Of a stretch of 64,000 nucleotides of DNA, positions 33,145-46,600 are shown piece by piece. Source of the stretch: Brachyhypopomus gauderio (lineage: Eukaryota > Chordata > Actinopteri > Gymnotiformes > Hypopomidae). Location of the stretch: contig NC_135225.1 in the NCBI RefSeq assembly GCF_052324685.1, forward strand, positions 12,232,503 through 12,296,502, read 5' to 3'. A program made the position numbers and the translations under genes. The stretch's first letter is position 1. Each line of letters starts with the position of its first letter. The notes below the pieces were generated by a model. That model searched no databases. It had not been told where the DNA came from and saw nothing but the letters and a program-made list of their open reading frames with translations.

Positions 33145-35000
33145 TATTCAACTTCAAGTTCAAGAGGTTTTTATTGTCATTTCAACTACATACAAAGTAC
33201 ACAGTGGAACTAATCAACGTTCCACCAGGACCATGGTGCAACATAAAGACACAATGCCAACAGAACATAAGTGCAACACAAAGTGTGGACAGACAGTACA
33301 ACACAATACAGACAGTACAGTACACTAGACAGTGCAGACCGACACTGTAGTGTAAGATTGTAAGTGTAAGAGGTAGGTTTTGGTTTGTGCAGATTATGCC
33401 GTGTGCAATACGCAATATATGTGCAAAAGGAGTCCCTGTCGAAGTGAGGTAGTATGTTTAGTGCAAATGCCTTCACCTTGTCACGGATAACTGGTTGGGT
33501 GTGTGTGGATGAGTCTGGTCGTGTTGGACCGGATGCTGCGGTACCTTCTTCCTGATGGGAGGAGGGAGAACAGTTTGTGTGATGGGTGGGTGGGGTCATT
33601 CACAATGCTGGTTGCTTTGCGGATGCAGCGGGTGGTGTAAATGTCCATGACGGAGGGGAGAGAGACTCCAATGATCCTCTCAGCTGTCCTCACTATTCAC
33701 TGGGGGGTCTTTCGGTTGGAGAAATTGCAGTTCCCAAACCAGGCAGTGATACAGCTGCTCAGGATGCTCTCTATGGTGCCTCTGTAGAAGATGGTGAGGA
33801 TGGGTGGAGGGAGACATGTGGTCTGAGAATGCGAGGTGGGGGTGGTATGCGCTGGGGATGTTTGTATAAACAACATCCAGCGCGTTTGCTCCTCTCGTTG
33901 CAAAGTCCACTTGTTAATGGAATTTAGGGAGGACTGACTTCGGCAATAATGAATAGTCCATCTGGATGTTTATTTAGCAGATCCGCCTATCCGCTCTGAA
34001 CGCGGTTAGCCCTGCTAGCTGAATGGCGCTGTCTGGAATGTTGTCGCTAAAACACAGCAGTCTTTGAACTTGTGTTAGAAATTCTGAAACCCTTAAATGG
34101 TGAGCACAATAACAGTCAGAAGCAGTTGGGTTAGATAATAAAGTACAATGATTTATTTTAACAAAGCATGGATTAATCCAGAGATCTCAGTTACACACAC
34201 ATGGTGTCTGTTGCAGAGAGCTAATTCCCCACTCCGAACTCTCATCTTTTATACTTTCAATCATCAATACACACGGTGTCCACAAGGTGAACATGAGGTG
34301 ATCAACTAAATGTGATTGGACAACACATGAAATAATTAACACTGATTTGACAGATGCATAGGAGCCTCTCCCCCCGCATGCCCTCTCCACGCTCGGCATC
34401 CACGTGATGGCGTGACAGACTGGGTGTCGACGTAGTCCCTTCCAAGTGGAGATTAGGCGTCTCCAGCGAGGTCAGTTTAGGAACACCAGAGGAACATCAG
34501 ATTAGGACTAAGCCGAGGCCGTCCAGAGAGAACACAAACACATCTGAGGCCTACTGAAGCAACGAGGATGGCTTCAGTGCCATGATTAACACACGTATAT
34601 GTAAAAAGATCTCTAACACCTATATCTAATGTGTTTAATGTATACTAAGAAATCCTGACCTAAATGGAAATCATCAAATTTCCATCACAAACTCACACTG
34701 GGTAGTTCGCTGGAGTCTAATGTAGTCCAGTTTGTTGTCGAGGGAGCAAATGTTCACGAGGAATAGCAATGGTATAGCCGGGCTCTCTTTGCGATGAGAC
34801 TTCCGCCGGGCTTCACCATCAGGCAACGCTGCGGTCTGCAGGCCTGGGTCTCATAGCAGGCTGAGCTCTCGTAGCGTCTGCAGAACTTCATCTTGGAGCT
34901 TGTTTCCTGTCTAATTTCTCCACTGTGGAGGCGTGGAAGACTCACAGTTCGCTGTGATTGGTCAGTCCTACGCCCTACATTTGCCGCATCGGCGGGAACC
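33145..35000 (-). mobile_element. LINE (non-LTR retrotransposon) copy, internally deleted and split by an LTR
   Basis: Read on the minus strand from about 35,000 downward. NKLDYIRLQRTTQCE is interrupted by the solo LTR 34071-34689 and resumes as DNIPDSAIQLAGL and FRADR, an endonuclease-region pattern. DFATRGANALDVVYTNIPSA then joins directly to the end of the reverse transcriptase region (YRGTIESILSSCITAWFGNC, RTAERIIGVSLPSVMDIY, KATSIVNDPTHPSHKLFSLL). The RT catalytic core is missing. The 3' UTR near 33150-33420 (aagaggtttttattgtcatt on the + strand) is of a type common in fish LINEs. Frameshifts are present throughout. Confidence 0.75.
34071..34689 (-). mobile_element. Solo LTR inside the LINE, 4-bp target duplication
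   Basis: TGTGTTAGAAATTC...CCATCACA, flanked by AACT at 34067-34070 and 34690-34693. A minus-strand AATAAA is seen in tgatttattttaac. It starts like the 28902 LTR but differs in length, so it is a related subfamily. The coding interior has been lost by recombination. Confidence 0.82.
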
Positions 35001-35019
35001 AGCATTAAAAAAAAGTCAT

Positions 35020-35560
35020 TGTGTTGATTGGCAAAGGCGATCTATACGATTTCTCTAATTTGGTAGATTGCCTGCGATTCTCCACTCGTCCTCGCCATTC
35101 ACAATTTTATATCGTCAGATCTCACACTCCTAATTCAGTCAGACAGCTATTTGTTCTGAAACGAAATATAATTAAGTACTTTAGCCAAAATTCCAGCACT
35201 TTTCAAACCTGGAACACAATGCAACATAAAAATTTGTCAGGTAAATGTTCCTTCTCCTGTTTTTGAGGGGTATTTCTTTACACTACCACATATCGTTACG
35301 GAGAACACTGCAAAGAATGACGTGTAAAACGTGGTCGCTGCTCTCACAGGTTCGCGCGCAGCATGCAGATTCGAGCGCTACAGTCAGACGCAAAAGTATA
35401 ACTGAGCCAAGAAGAAAGCAAAAATATATATATTTTACTAAGGAAAATAAAAATAGGATAAGTAACTTTAATCTGATTACTGGACTGGAAATAGTAACTC
35501 GTTATATTACTCGTTACTGAAAAAAGTGCTAAGATTAGAGTAACGCGTTACTAACGCTTT
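35020..35560. repeat. Fragment of a dispersed repeat also found at 46.7, 50.6, 51.2 and 54-57.5 kb
   Basis: Shared blocks include gccaaaattccagcactttt, gtttttgaggggtatttctt and ccacatatcgtt, followed by GC-rich sequence and gcaaaagtataa. Only one half of the element is present. It has no coding potential that I can recognise. Confidence 0.6.
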
Positions 35561-35879
35561 ACAACTAACTGCAATTGTTGGGCCTTTGCACAAAGGCCCT
35601 TGCCCATAAACCTTTCAACTCCAGAGTGCTATATACTCTATGTTGGGATATGTGAAAAGAAACATTTCATTGTCCTGTACATGTACACATGCATGATCAA
35701 ACATAAGCATTCCATCGGGCCTAGAGGTTTGCCAAAAACTGACCAATCAAATCAAAAGTGATGCCATATTATCAGGGATACAAATCTAGGCTGCAACACA
35801 ACAATCCCAAGTACTTTTGTGCTTATATTGATCTTTTTGAAACACGTGAAAATGTTAAAATCAAGTAGCTACAAAGGTA

Positions 35880-36149
35880 GTGCAAAGGCCCCCTGCCGGT
35901 CGCCCCCGTCCACAGCGGCAGTTGTCCTGTTTTTGTTGCGTTGTGTTCGTGTTATCCACCTCACCTGATGGTCGTTTGTTTGTCTATATATGTCTTGTCT
36001 TTGTACCAGTTGACTGCTGGTTATTATATCCTTAATTCAGATCTAGTCACGGTTTTGTTTGTTTGCGCACGTTCTTCATTAAACCCTCCTTTTTCCCTGA
36101 GACTTGGCGTTATCGCTTCCATTTTATTTCGCAATCCCTGCCTGTCACA
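35880..36149 (+). mobile_element. Solo LTR fragment related to the 39366 element
   Basis: It matches 39375-39661 through landmarks ccccctgccggtcgcccccg, gtctatatatgtcttgtctt and gagacttggcgt, and ends cctgtcaca. About ten terminal bases at the 5' side are missing, and no target duplication is visible. Confidence 0.7.
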
Positions 36150-36348
36150 GGTAGAAACATTAAATATCTAATAAGTGTATTGCATCAGGGACCTTCAGAT
36201 GAAACAGGCACACTATATATCATTACTAAGTATTGCTAACAATTGCTGATCTGCCTGTAATAAATTTGTGTTTGTTTCTCCAGGTACAAAAATAAATAAA
36301 AAACAAAAATAAAAAGACTAAGGATCACATGCTACCATTAAGTCATTG

Positions 36349-36387
36349 TTTATTGGTGCGAAAACCAAATATTCAAAAACATTTATT
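36349..36387 (-). terminator. Candidate polyadenylation signals of the zinc-finger gene
   Basis: Minus-strand AATAAA occurs at 36382-36387 (+ strand tttatt) and again near 36348, some 450-500 bases after the stop codon. Other AATAAA matches lie nearby in AT-rich DNA, so the choice is uncertain. Confidence 0.4.
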
Positions 36388-36842
36388 GAAAAACATTGAT
36401 AATGGAAATTAAGTACATTATCTGTTAAAGCAGTAAAAACTATATCAAAGTTAAATTAGTCTCAGTTAAAATGTTTGACACATTGGGTTTAAATAAAAAC
36501 TTTGAACATGATACTTTTGTTCTAAAAAAAAAATATTTTATTTATGTAATTTTTGTCTACGCCTCCCAAATTCCACTGTTTATATGAATGTGCTATAAAA
36601 CAGACTACTGAAAAATCTATGGTAATTTCTTAAATCGATTGCAACAATAGAACATATGCACATACCTTGCATTTAATTCTTTAGCTATTATACCACCATT
36701 TCATCTGCTACAATAGCACATAATTTAATGAGCTGTCAAATGTACACAATTATTTATATACTTAATATCTAATGTAGGCTGCCATGACTTCAAAAATCTA
36801 AATCTCTTTGAAAATCCCTCTCCTCTGTTAGTAATCTGGAAT

Positions 36843-37624
36843 CTAAAACTGTCCAACTAGATTCTGATTACTCAGACAGTTCCTCTGTTGGTGTTTCAAC
36901 AAGCTGTTCTTGTATGCAAATATCTGACCACAACGTTCACAACCAAAAGGCTGCACACGCGTGTGGATCTTCATGTGTGTTTTGAGGTTGGATGATTGAT
37001 TGAAGGTCTTTCCACACTGAGTGCAGGCATATGGTTTTTCACCAGTGTGAACGTTCACATGCTTCTTGAGATTGCTCTGATCTGAAAACTGCTTGCCACA
37101 ATGAAGGCACCTAAAGGGTTTCTCACCCCGGTGAATGCTGTGGTGTTTCTTAAGACTAGACGACTGACTGAATCTCTTACCACAGAGGGTACAGCAGTAA
37201 GGCTTCTCCCCAGTGTGAACTCTCTGGTGTAAAATGAGAGCACTGGGATGAGGGAAGGGTTTTCCACAGTACTTACACACAAATCTCTCTTTCATCTGTG
37301 ATGCAAATACTGATGTGTATGGAGTTACCTCAGAATGTGATGCCATTTTCTCAGCCCCAGTTACTTCATCACTGTGTGCAAAAGTTCCATCCACATCAGA
37401 AAGAGAGGAATTGCTTATCTGTGTCCCAAAGGGACATGCGGAGTCTTCTGTGTCACCATGCATAAAGTACTCATTGAGGGAGGCCCCTGTGTTACAGTCT
37501 GGCCCAGAATAGGAGAGGCTGTGTGTGGCTGTCTCATATCTGCTGCTGTCCCATGAAGCATTAGCAGCAGAATGTAGGTCCGTTTCAGTTTCTGGTGTAG
37601 AACCTCCATCCTTAGGACAATTGC
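36843..37624 (-). other. Zinc-finger exon (last exon)
   Basis: The acceptor is gttttgtttccag, and the exon begins GC to complete the Gly codon of TFNGNCPKDGG. About 150 residues rich in Ser/Thr and Asp/Glu precede five tandem fingers spaced 28 residues apart. The finger-helix residues differ between fingers, so a composite DNA site of about 15 bp is expected. The stop TAG is at 36843-36845. Confidence 0.88.
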
Positions 37625-40600
37625 CTGGAAACAAAACCAATTTAAAAGCATTGATAACAATATCACATAGTTTATGCAATAGGCCAGAACAGTTTTGTAG
37701 TTTTATTATTTGTAGTTCATACAACAGTGCTAAAACTGATTCTGTAAAGGCTCATGAATTCACAAAATTGACAGAAACTTCCCATGTCCACTCTGCTATC
37801 AAGTATGCCTTAAAAGGCTATGCTTGATCAGGCTAGGCACCCTGCATCCACTGTGCTACCAATAGAAAAGAAACCCCTGATTGTATGCAATTTGGGGGAT
37901 TATGCTCTGAGGAAATCGATAACATGTATGTGACACTGCCTCTTTTCAGACTACAGGTACTGACATAATTTCCCAGGGACTACAGGTGCTGTCAAAATTA
38001 TAACTATATCAGCCATTCCGGATACGAGCATCTGACAAATGCCATAAATGTAAACACTGCAACGCCTTAAGATTTCACAATAAAAAGACAAAAAAATTAT
38101 AAACATGAACATGAAGTGTTTAAAGATATGAATTTTACTTGCATGCTAATTTGTCAATGAAAATATGTTTAAAAGCACTGTGGCTATGTTCAACGCTGTT
38201 ATGCCCCTGTGCTGTATATATGTGTGTATGCGTTCTCGTTCAAGATCTAGTCCAGGAAATTGGACTTCCATCGCACCCTAGGAGGACTCTGATCTGTGAG
38301 ACACACTGGATTTTGAATGTGGCCTGTCAATGATATAAAATCTCACAGTGGAGGAAGATGAAGAGAGCCGGGAGCTGAGAGAACAAGAGAGATTGATGCT
38401 GCCTTGCTCCAGGTAGTACTTGTACATTCTGCATCATACACCAATACATTTACATTTAGGGAATTTAGCTGACGCTCTTATCCAGAGCGACTTACAAAGT
38501 GCTTTGCATCTGTTCACAGAATGAATCCAAGACAGTTGCATAGATTGGTCAAATCTTGAACGACTTATTTTTGGGCTCTGATTGTGTTTTGAGCTCTTTT
38601 TTTGGTCATAACTGCTTCTGGGATGGATCGCCAAATGGGATGGGGCTGTCATGCTAATGGGAATTGGTCTTCGATTCATTCTGGTGGGTTTGATTCCCAG
38701 GTCCCAGGCCATGACTGAAGTGCTCTTGAGAAAGCCACTTAACCCCAACTGCTCCCCGGGCACTGGGCTAGGGCTGTCCACCACTCTGGGCATGCGTGTA
38801 CCTCAACCCCCTAGTGATCACTAATGCTCCTTTAATCGTCATTGCAGGAATCGCCCATTCTTCTTCTGAATCCACCAACCTTTTATCTCCACCCAGAGAT
38901 GACAAACTATACAAGTGGTATATGATGATCAATATTTTTCTTATTATTATTCATTATTATATGGGGCAGTCATAGCCTGGTGGTAGGGAACTGGTCTTGT
39001 GACCGGAGGTTCGTGAGTTCTATTCCCAGACCTGAGGCCATGACTGAGGTGCCCTTGAGCAAGGCACCTAACCCCAACTGCTCCCCGAGCGCCGGGCTAG
39101 GGCTGCCCACCGCTCTGGGCACGTGTGATCCACAGACCCCTAGTAATCACTAGCGTGTGTGTTCTAACTGCACAGATGGGTGAATAGCGGAGGACAAATT
39201 TCGATTGCAGTGTAAAAAATCACAATTGACAAAATATGGCACATTATTTACATGATTTTCTTGGCAAACCGATCAATGGATAATAATCCAAATCATTAAA
39301 TAACTGTTCTGTCCATGAAAAAATTTGCTCTGCTTATACGACTCCAAGACTACAAATATTGGTAATGTCACGGTACGGCGGCCCCCTACTGGTCGCCCCC
39401 GTCTACAGCAGCAGCTCGTCCTGTGGGTGTGGTGTTGTGTTCGTCCCTCAGGTGGGCGGAGCCCGCGATCCGTCTCACCTGAGGGTCGTTTGTTCGTCTA
39501 TATATGTCTTGTCTTTGTACCAGTTGACCGCTGGTTATTATATCCTTAATTCGGATCAGTTCACGGGTTTTGGTTTGCGCACTTTACATATTAAACCATC
39601 CTTTTTCCCTGAGACTTGGCGTGATCGCTTCCATTTATTTTCGCTCACCCTACCCGTCACAGAATAACCAGCCACTTTCGGAAGCCGCCAGTCTCCTTTA
39701 CTTTCTCCTTCGTTCGTGGTCATGTCTCGTGGTAAGTGTTTGTCTGCGTGGTGTTTTGTTTGAAGAGCTCCGCCGTGCTTTTGTGTTGTGTGTGTGTGTG
39801 TGTGTGTAGTACGGCGAGGACCAGGGCAGTCTGCCCTGAGACAGCTCTTCATGTCCGTTGTTTGTCTGTCTGAAGAGTTTCGCCGTGCGTTTGTTTTGTG
39901 TGTTGCACGGCGAGGACCAGGGCGTCTTCCCTGTTATACTCTTCATGTTTTGTGTGGGTGAAGTGTACGTGTGAATGGGCGTGTGGACCAGTGTGCGTGC
40001 TCGTGGTGTTATATGTTTAGTGTTTCGTGTGTGACGCGGGTGCCGCTCGTCACTGTCGCCTCGCTCCCCTGTTGTCTTGTGTTTTGTGTGGGGGAGCGAC
40101 TGCGAACCTGAGCGGCACGTCACAATACTACCGAGCGCGCATGTAAGAGTCCCGTTCGTTCATTGTTTGTACACTGTTTTTTGTTTGTCTAGTTTTTGCG
40201 TGTGTGTTGTTCTCGCGTGCCTGTGATATGTTGTATGTAATTCCACACATGCTCCTCCCCCTTGAGTGTGTGTTGGGGGTGGACCAGTGATGGTCTCGTG
40301 CCACGGGGAGTGGCACGGAGGGCATCGCTCCTGAGGGAGGCCCTGACCAGGAACGTGGGGGGTTCTCCTGAGCAGGTGAAAGTCCCCTGCTGAGAAGGAG
40401 ACCCCTCCCCCATTGTAAGGGGGATCAGGGCAGTGCGCGTCTGTGTTTTGTGTTGGTGTGTGTGTGCATTTGTGTTTTATGTGCAGGTGCTTCTCCCTGG
40501 TGGTGGATCGTAGCATTCCTGGGCCTTGTGGAGGTCTCCACCAGGCAGGAGCCCCCTTATGTTGTGGGGTGACCGGAGCCCGGTCTTAAAGAGCCCCTCC

Positions 40601-43600
40601 CTAGAGGGTTGGGGTCCCCGGATGTTTGGGGACCATGGGGCTCCGCTCTGAAGAGCTCCTGCACAAGACGGAGACCCTTCCACGGGGTCCAGGAGGTGAC
40701 GTAGCCACGCCCCAGGGAGGTAACCTGCACACATACACCCCGGACGGACAAGGAGCCGTGGCCCGTCGTCCTCGCACCTGTGGGGCTAAGCGGCTTAATG
40801 CCGGTTAGGGCGTGAGGGCCCTGTGACCGACCGGGCGTGGTTTTGTCTTGTTGACGGCCCAGTCGGTCCAGGGTCCCGCCCAGGTAGGTGAGCTAACCTG
40901 TGTTTGTGTTGTGTGTTACAGCTCCGGGACTACAGGGGGTGTCCCTTGTCCCTGCCTGCCTGTCCCTTTGTTTTGTGTGCTGCCGCTGTAGGCCGCACAG
41001 CCGGTGGAGGGGAGTGCGGCTTGGAGGGGGGATCTGTCACGGTACGGCGGCCCCCTACTGGTTGCCCCCGTCTACAGCAGCAGCTCGTCCTGTGGATGTG
41101 GTGTTGTGTTCGTCCCTCAGGTGGGACTGGTTGTATCAGTCAATATTTTGGATAAACCAATTAAAAACATTTTAAAAAGCAACAGTATTGCACATGCCCT
41201 GGACAATGGAGATTATGTTGGATTATGTTAGGCATAACAGTCTCTCACACATATACCATCAGACAAGCATTTATCTAAATGTTTCATAGATTGCCAAGAT
41301 GTGAGGACACCACATAGTGAAAACTTGATAAAAATGTGACCAATCACCATCATCATTATCACTATGTCTGGTTGATATCATCTTAAAACAGCCACAGTTT
41401 CTTTAGAACTCTTAAGATTAATCTGTTGAATTAGGGTAAACATTTATTCAGCACCTCTAAAACTGTGACCATAGTATAAGGGTGTATTCGGACAAGGGTG
41501 GAATGCCCTCTCTGGGTCGGGAATGAGTCCTTGCCTCAAGTGGAGGAGTTCAAGTATCTCGGGTTCTTGTTCACGAGTGAGGGAAGGATGGAAATTGACA
41601 GGTGGATAGGTGCTGCGGCTGCAGTATTGCAGACGCTGTACCGGACTGTTGTGGTGAAGAGAGAGCTGAGCCAAAAGGCAAAGCTCTCGACTTACGGGTC
41701 AATCTACGTTTCGACTCTTACCTAATGTCACGAGTTCTGGGTAGTGACCGAAAGAATGAGATCGCGAATACAAGTGGCCGAAATTAGTTTTCTCCGCAGG
41801 GTGTCCGTGCTCTCCCTTAGAGATAAGGTACGGAGCACGATCATCCGGGAGAGGCTCGGAGTAGAGTTGCTGCTCCTCCACATAGAGAGGAGCCAGATGA
41901 GGTGGTTCGGATATCTGGTCCGGATGCCACCTGGGCGCATCCATAGGGAGGCGCTCCAGGCATGTCCAACTGGGAGGAGGTCCCAGGGAAGACCCACGAC
42001 ACGCTGGAGAGATTATATCTCTCGGCTGTCCTGGGAACACCTCGGTATCCTCCCAAAGGAGCTTGAAGAGGTGGCTGGGGAGAGGGAAACCTGGGCCTCT
42101 TTGCTTAGGCTACTGCCCCCGCGACTCGATCGTGGATAAGCGGATGACAATGGATGGATGGATTTATTATACATAGTAATATAACTGCTGGTAATTTAAG
42201 TTTACCGTTAAATGTCTCTGTGTTTTTGTCTTCTTCTTCAACATGCTCCTCTTCTTCCTTGAGAAAGTCATGTGTTTCTTCATCACACTGAAATTATAAG
42301 GAACACAAACATGAACAAGAGTCGATACAAGAGATACAGAGTTAAAGACAGATGCAGAGTTAGGGACAAATACAGAGTTAGTGACAGATGCAAAGTTAGC
42401 CAAGCAGCTCAGCCAGTTTAGGGACTACAGTGGGTTTTACTAAAGCGACCAGAATCTCAAAGTGTAGCTAACAGCAAACAGCCCTTTTTGTGCCCCCCAA
42501 AACCAACATCATACCTAGATGCATGGCATGCACAACTGTCATTCAGTAATAGTATAACTCAATAATTATTATTATTGTAATAGTATAATTCAAAAAGTAT
42601 AATTCAAAGGTTAAGGTCAGTACCTCATGCTCCACAAACTTGGAACACAGTGGTAACAGAAAATCTGTTTAAATAAAATCTAAATATGTTGTTTCTTTTA
42701 TAGATGTTATTATGCTATCAAGCATTAAATGCAACCAAAACAACTACAGACCTCTTGTTGACAGAGTTGTTTGTTCTGCTCCAAGGACTTGTCTCTCTCA
42801 GCACCTGTGTAGAGTCTCTCCTCTTCATTTGCCGGAAAACAACGATTAACAAGAAAATAACCAAAACACAAACAGGTTGCTACACAGGCACCAATGTTAT
42901 TAGTGTTTATATAACGTCAAAAAAGGAGTGCAATATGCATGCACCGTGTATTCTCCGTGCGACTACACACACCTAACCATGACATTTTGGTACAAATACA
43001 CAAACTGTTACACCCCTATCAAATATGATAAAAAATTCTGTGTATTCACGGTAAAGTCTGCTTCTTTTCCTCCCATAGATGGTTTTTGAGCAGTGTTAGA
43101 TTTCTGTTCTGTTTTTCTAAACTGAAAATGTTAAGATTCATGTTTTTCTCAAATATGTATATGTTCAAGGAGTCTGAGTTTCGTCATGCATGGCACCGAT
43201 ACCTCATACCACATACAACACTCAAATCCAGAAGACAAGTAGCCTGCTTGTGTGCATAAATTGAGTAGCTATTCCCATCTTTATTAATGCAGAGATTTCT
43301 TATCCTGTACGAATGGGTCATAAATTTTACAGATGCCCTGTTGTAAAATTGAATTACTCCACTACGCCATGGCTGAAAAGAGCTCAATAAATTCCCTCAC
43401 TCTAAGCAATACAAATGGCTTTTTGTTTCTCACAAACAAAAAAAATGTTTCTCTATACCTAGTACCTTAAAGTCAGATGGTAATAGTAATAATAGTAAGA
43501 ATTCAAATAATAATAGTAATAATAATGATTTAAAAAACAGATCAATCCATATACTGAATGGAGAAAATAGTAAATATATTTACAATTTTAGAGGTGTCAC

Positions 43601-46600
43601 TGTATTTCACAGGTGTACACATTTAGAATGAAATATGCACTTGTAAAGAAAGAAAATACATAAACCTACGTTCCACTCCAAGGCTCAGCTCTAGGTCCAA
43701 TTCTTTGCTCCTTATGTCCACTATCTCTTCCTTAATAATGAGTATATCAGGCTCTCCATCTTCCATATTCTCCACCAAACACTGCTAAAAAAATAATAAT
43801 AATAATAAAAACAAGGGAATTTTGTAGGCACAGATATTACAGATATTACACATCTTGAATGTAAATTGAATTGTATACTAAATGATAAAAAAAACATAGC
43901 TATGTCTTATTTAGAATTTAGACCTTCTGCACTTTGAGAGACTCCATATCTTCTGTGGAACGCTCATTGTCAGATGAACTGATCTTTACATGAACCATTC
44001 GCCCTGGAAACAAACAGACTGCTTAAGCATATACAGTCAGTTCTACAGATCCAGACTTAAAGGAGCAGAAAGTAATTTTTACCATGAAAAATAGCAAACA
44101 AGATTTATGGAAGTGGTTGTCTTTCATTTTTACATTTTTTTCTATAAAGTGCAGCTTACATGATGAAGACTCAGATTGCTTTGTAGTCCTCAAATAAACC
44201 AGTTTATACTCCATAGAGCAAAACTCCCACATGCCATGTTAATAACTTTAGTACAGAATCATACAAACCTCTGGGTGTCAGTATAATGGCTGTTTGATAA
44301 TATGAAGAATCATCATTGGAAAAATTACATATTACTCCTTTAAGCCTTTTTTGATTTAAAATAAACTCCAATAGAAATATGCCATTGGTACTGCAATTTG
44401 ATCAAAGACTATACTTAACTCATGTCTGTGTAACAAAAATAGTTGACGCTGTAAAATATTGATGAATAAAGTTTGCACACATGCAATGTAGATACAACCC
44501 AATATCATGTATTAATTGGCATTCCTGATGTGCACTGCAGCACAAAAGTACTGTATATAGATAAAGAGTTATTACTTCATTATAAGCATTTGGCAAGCTG
44601 ATCCTGAACAAAAAACATGCTCAATTAATTTTACTAGCTAACCACAAAACTGGTTGCCAGATGCTCTGCTTGCCGCTAGGGTTGAGTATTGCTGCATCGT
44701 CAGAAGATGCTCACTGTTGATTAGCGGCAAGTACAAAAACTTGCATTATCCAGCAAGTCAAATGGTAAGTTCAATCTTTTGATAAACATTTGGCCATCTG
44801 TTTGCTCAGTGGATTATACAACTGACTTGTACAGGAGAACGCGTGTTTGAATCAGATTAGAGAGAAAATGTGAATGCAGCTCTACAATCTCTACTGTGAC
44901 CATCACAGAGACTATTAATCTGATATATTCCACGGTGATCCTTGAGATGATCAGCTATAAAATCAGAAAAACACCGTAGAGAGGCAAGACACAGTAGTTT
45001 GTTTTTTGTTTTATTTATAGTTGTTTTATTCCCCCTGCTCTAGTTTTTTTCCTAAATGCTCAGGTGATCTTCCAGAGGCCTGGAAGCTTTGGTGTCCTGC
45101 ACAGTATCTTAGCTGTTCCCAGGACAGCACTCTTATGGATGAAGATCTCTGTTGTTTCCAGGAACTGCTGGAGCCATTCTCCCAGGCTGAAGGTCACAGC
45201 CACTGTGCTATGATTAACTATGAGAACCAATGTTACCTTCACATTTTACATCTAGCTGTTCTCCCAGCCCTTGGTGTTTCCCATCTTTAAATCCAGCCTT
45301 TTCCAGCCTTTGGTAGCGTTTCTCCATATCAACTACTATTAGTATAGTTAACTATAGTAACTATTCAACTGATGGTACATACTCTACAGAGGTCTATCAT
45401 CATCTGATGGTGCCCATTTCTTCTCATTCCCATCCACCTCGGGTTTGTAAGTCTGAAGTACTCACTAAGGACTTTATCATTTGGGGCCATCTTCCTGGAA
45501 CACTCCTGGATCTTGAATATTTAATCCTGGATAGTGGCTTTGATAATTAATCCCCAGCCCCCCTCCTTCTGTTCAGTGTACAGTCTCATACAGCTAGATT
45601 TGTAAATTCTCAGGAATTTCCTTATTATCTGTACCTTGTGGTCTCTTGATTATTGCTATTTGCCTGTGGGATTCCAAGAAACATGTAGCTGTCCTCAACA
45701 TCTTATGTTTCCTTCAGGTAGTGTTATCCTTCAGTTCTGACTACCTTCCCCTCTTCCAACCAAACATATCCAGTCTGGTGAGGTGTAGGTCTCAGTGATA
45801 ACTGAGGTGTGGTGCTCTGAATTGTACACTTTCATATAGTCTATAGTCTATATGTGTAGTCTGTGTGTGTGTGTGTGTGTCCAAAGAAGATTCAAGGTGA
45901 ATAACTGCAGTGTACTGTATTAAAAGATATCAAGATAGAGATGTACACAAGGTTTCCAGAGAAACCGGATGTTTTGGACCTTTTGCACTTCACTGCCATT
46001 CTATATCTACGTCTATATATATTTTTTTCTTTTTGTTGGTTATCCATAGATGAATGTTATTTTTGTAAAACATAGATCAAGCTATAAACATGCAGTTAGT
46101 TAGTGAAATATTTTGAGAAAAAATATATATTGTTTTTAAGATTTATAACAATATTGCAAGCTCTTAACAGGTGTCATCAGTTTGGTGCCTCCATTTGTCG
46201 GTGTTTTACTGAATTAATATCAACTACTAGTGTTTCACTGAATTAAGCATTCTCCCTCCAAGTGCACTTTTAAACCAAGCTATACCTGTTTAAACCCAAA
46301 CTAGCCTCCCTGATGAATAAGGCTGTACCCAACCCCACTGACACTGTTAATGAAAGATCAGTGCCACCAAGTCCATGTGAGGTTTACACACTATGCTCAC
46401 TGAACACAACAGTGACTTCCAAAACCATACAATCCATATCGACCTGCCCAGCAACTATGGCCGTAACCAGTCACACTGGCAGTTAACCAGATCCTGCAGA
46501 AAGAGAGGATTTATTTCTGATCCTAGCAATAGAGATTTCTATTTTAAGGCTTTCACAATGAGTCTGGTTTTAATATATGAAAAACAGGCATGTCAGAATT

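Larger units (their letters stand above)
37625..42205. other. 4.6-kb intron of the zinc-finger gene, filled with repeats
   Basis: It contains two SINE-like copies, an LTR element and a LINE 3' end, listed separately. 37.8-38.4 kb shows nothing recognisable. Confidence 0.6.

Noticed and set aside
34187..34399. Small minus-strand frame
   Set aside because: It lies wholly inside a solo LTR and is not gag, pol or env.
39690..40520. Several minus-strand frames rich in His/Thr in the 39-41 kb LTR element
   Set aside because: They are translations of GT-rich interior sequence, overlap one another in different frames and lack gag or pol motifs.
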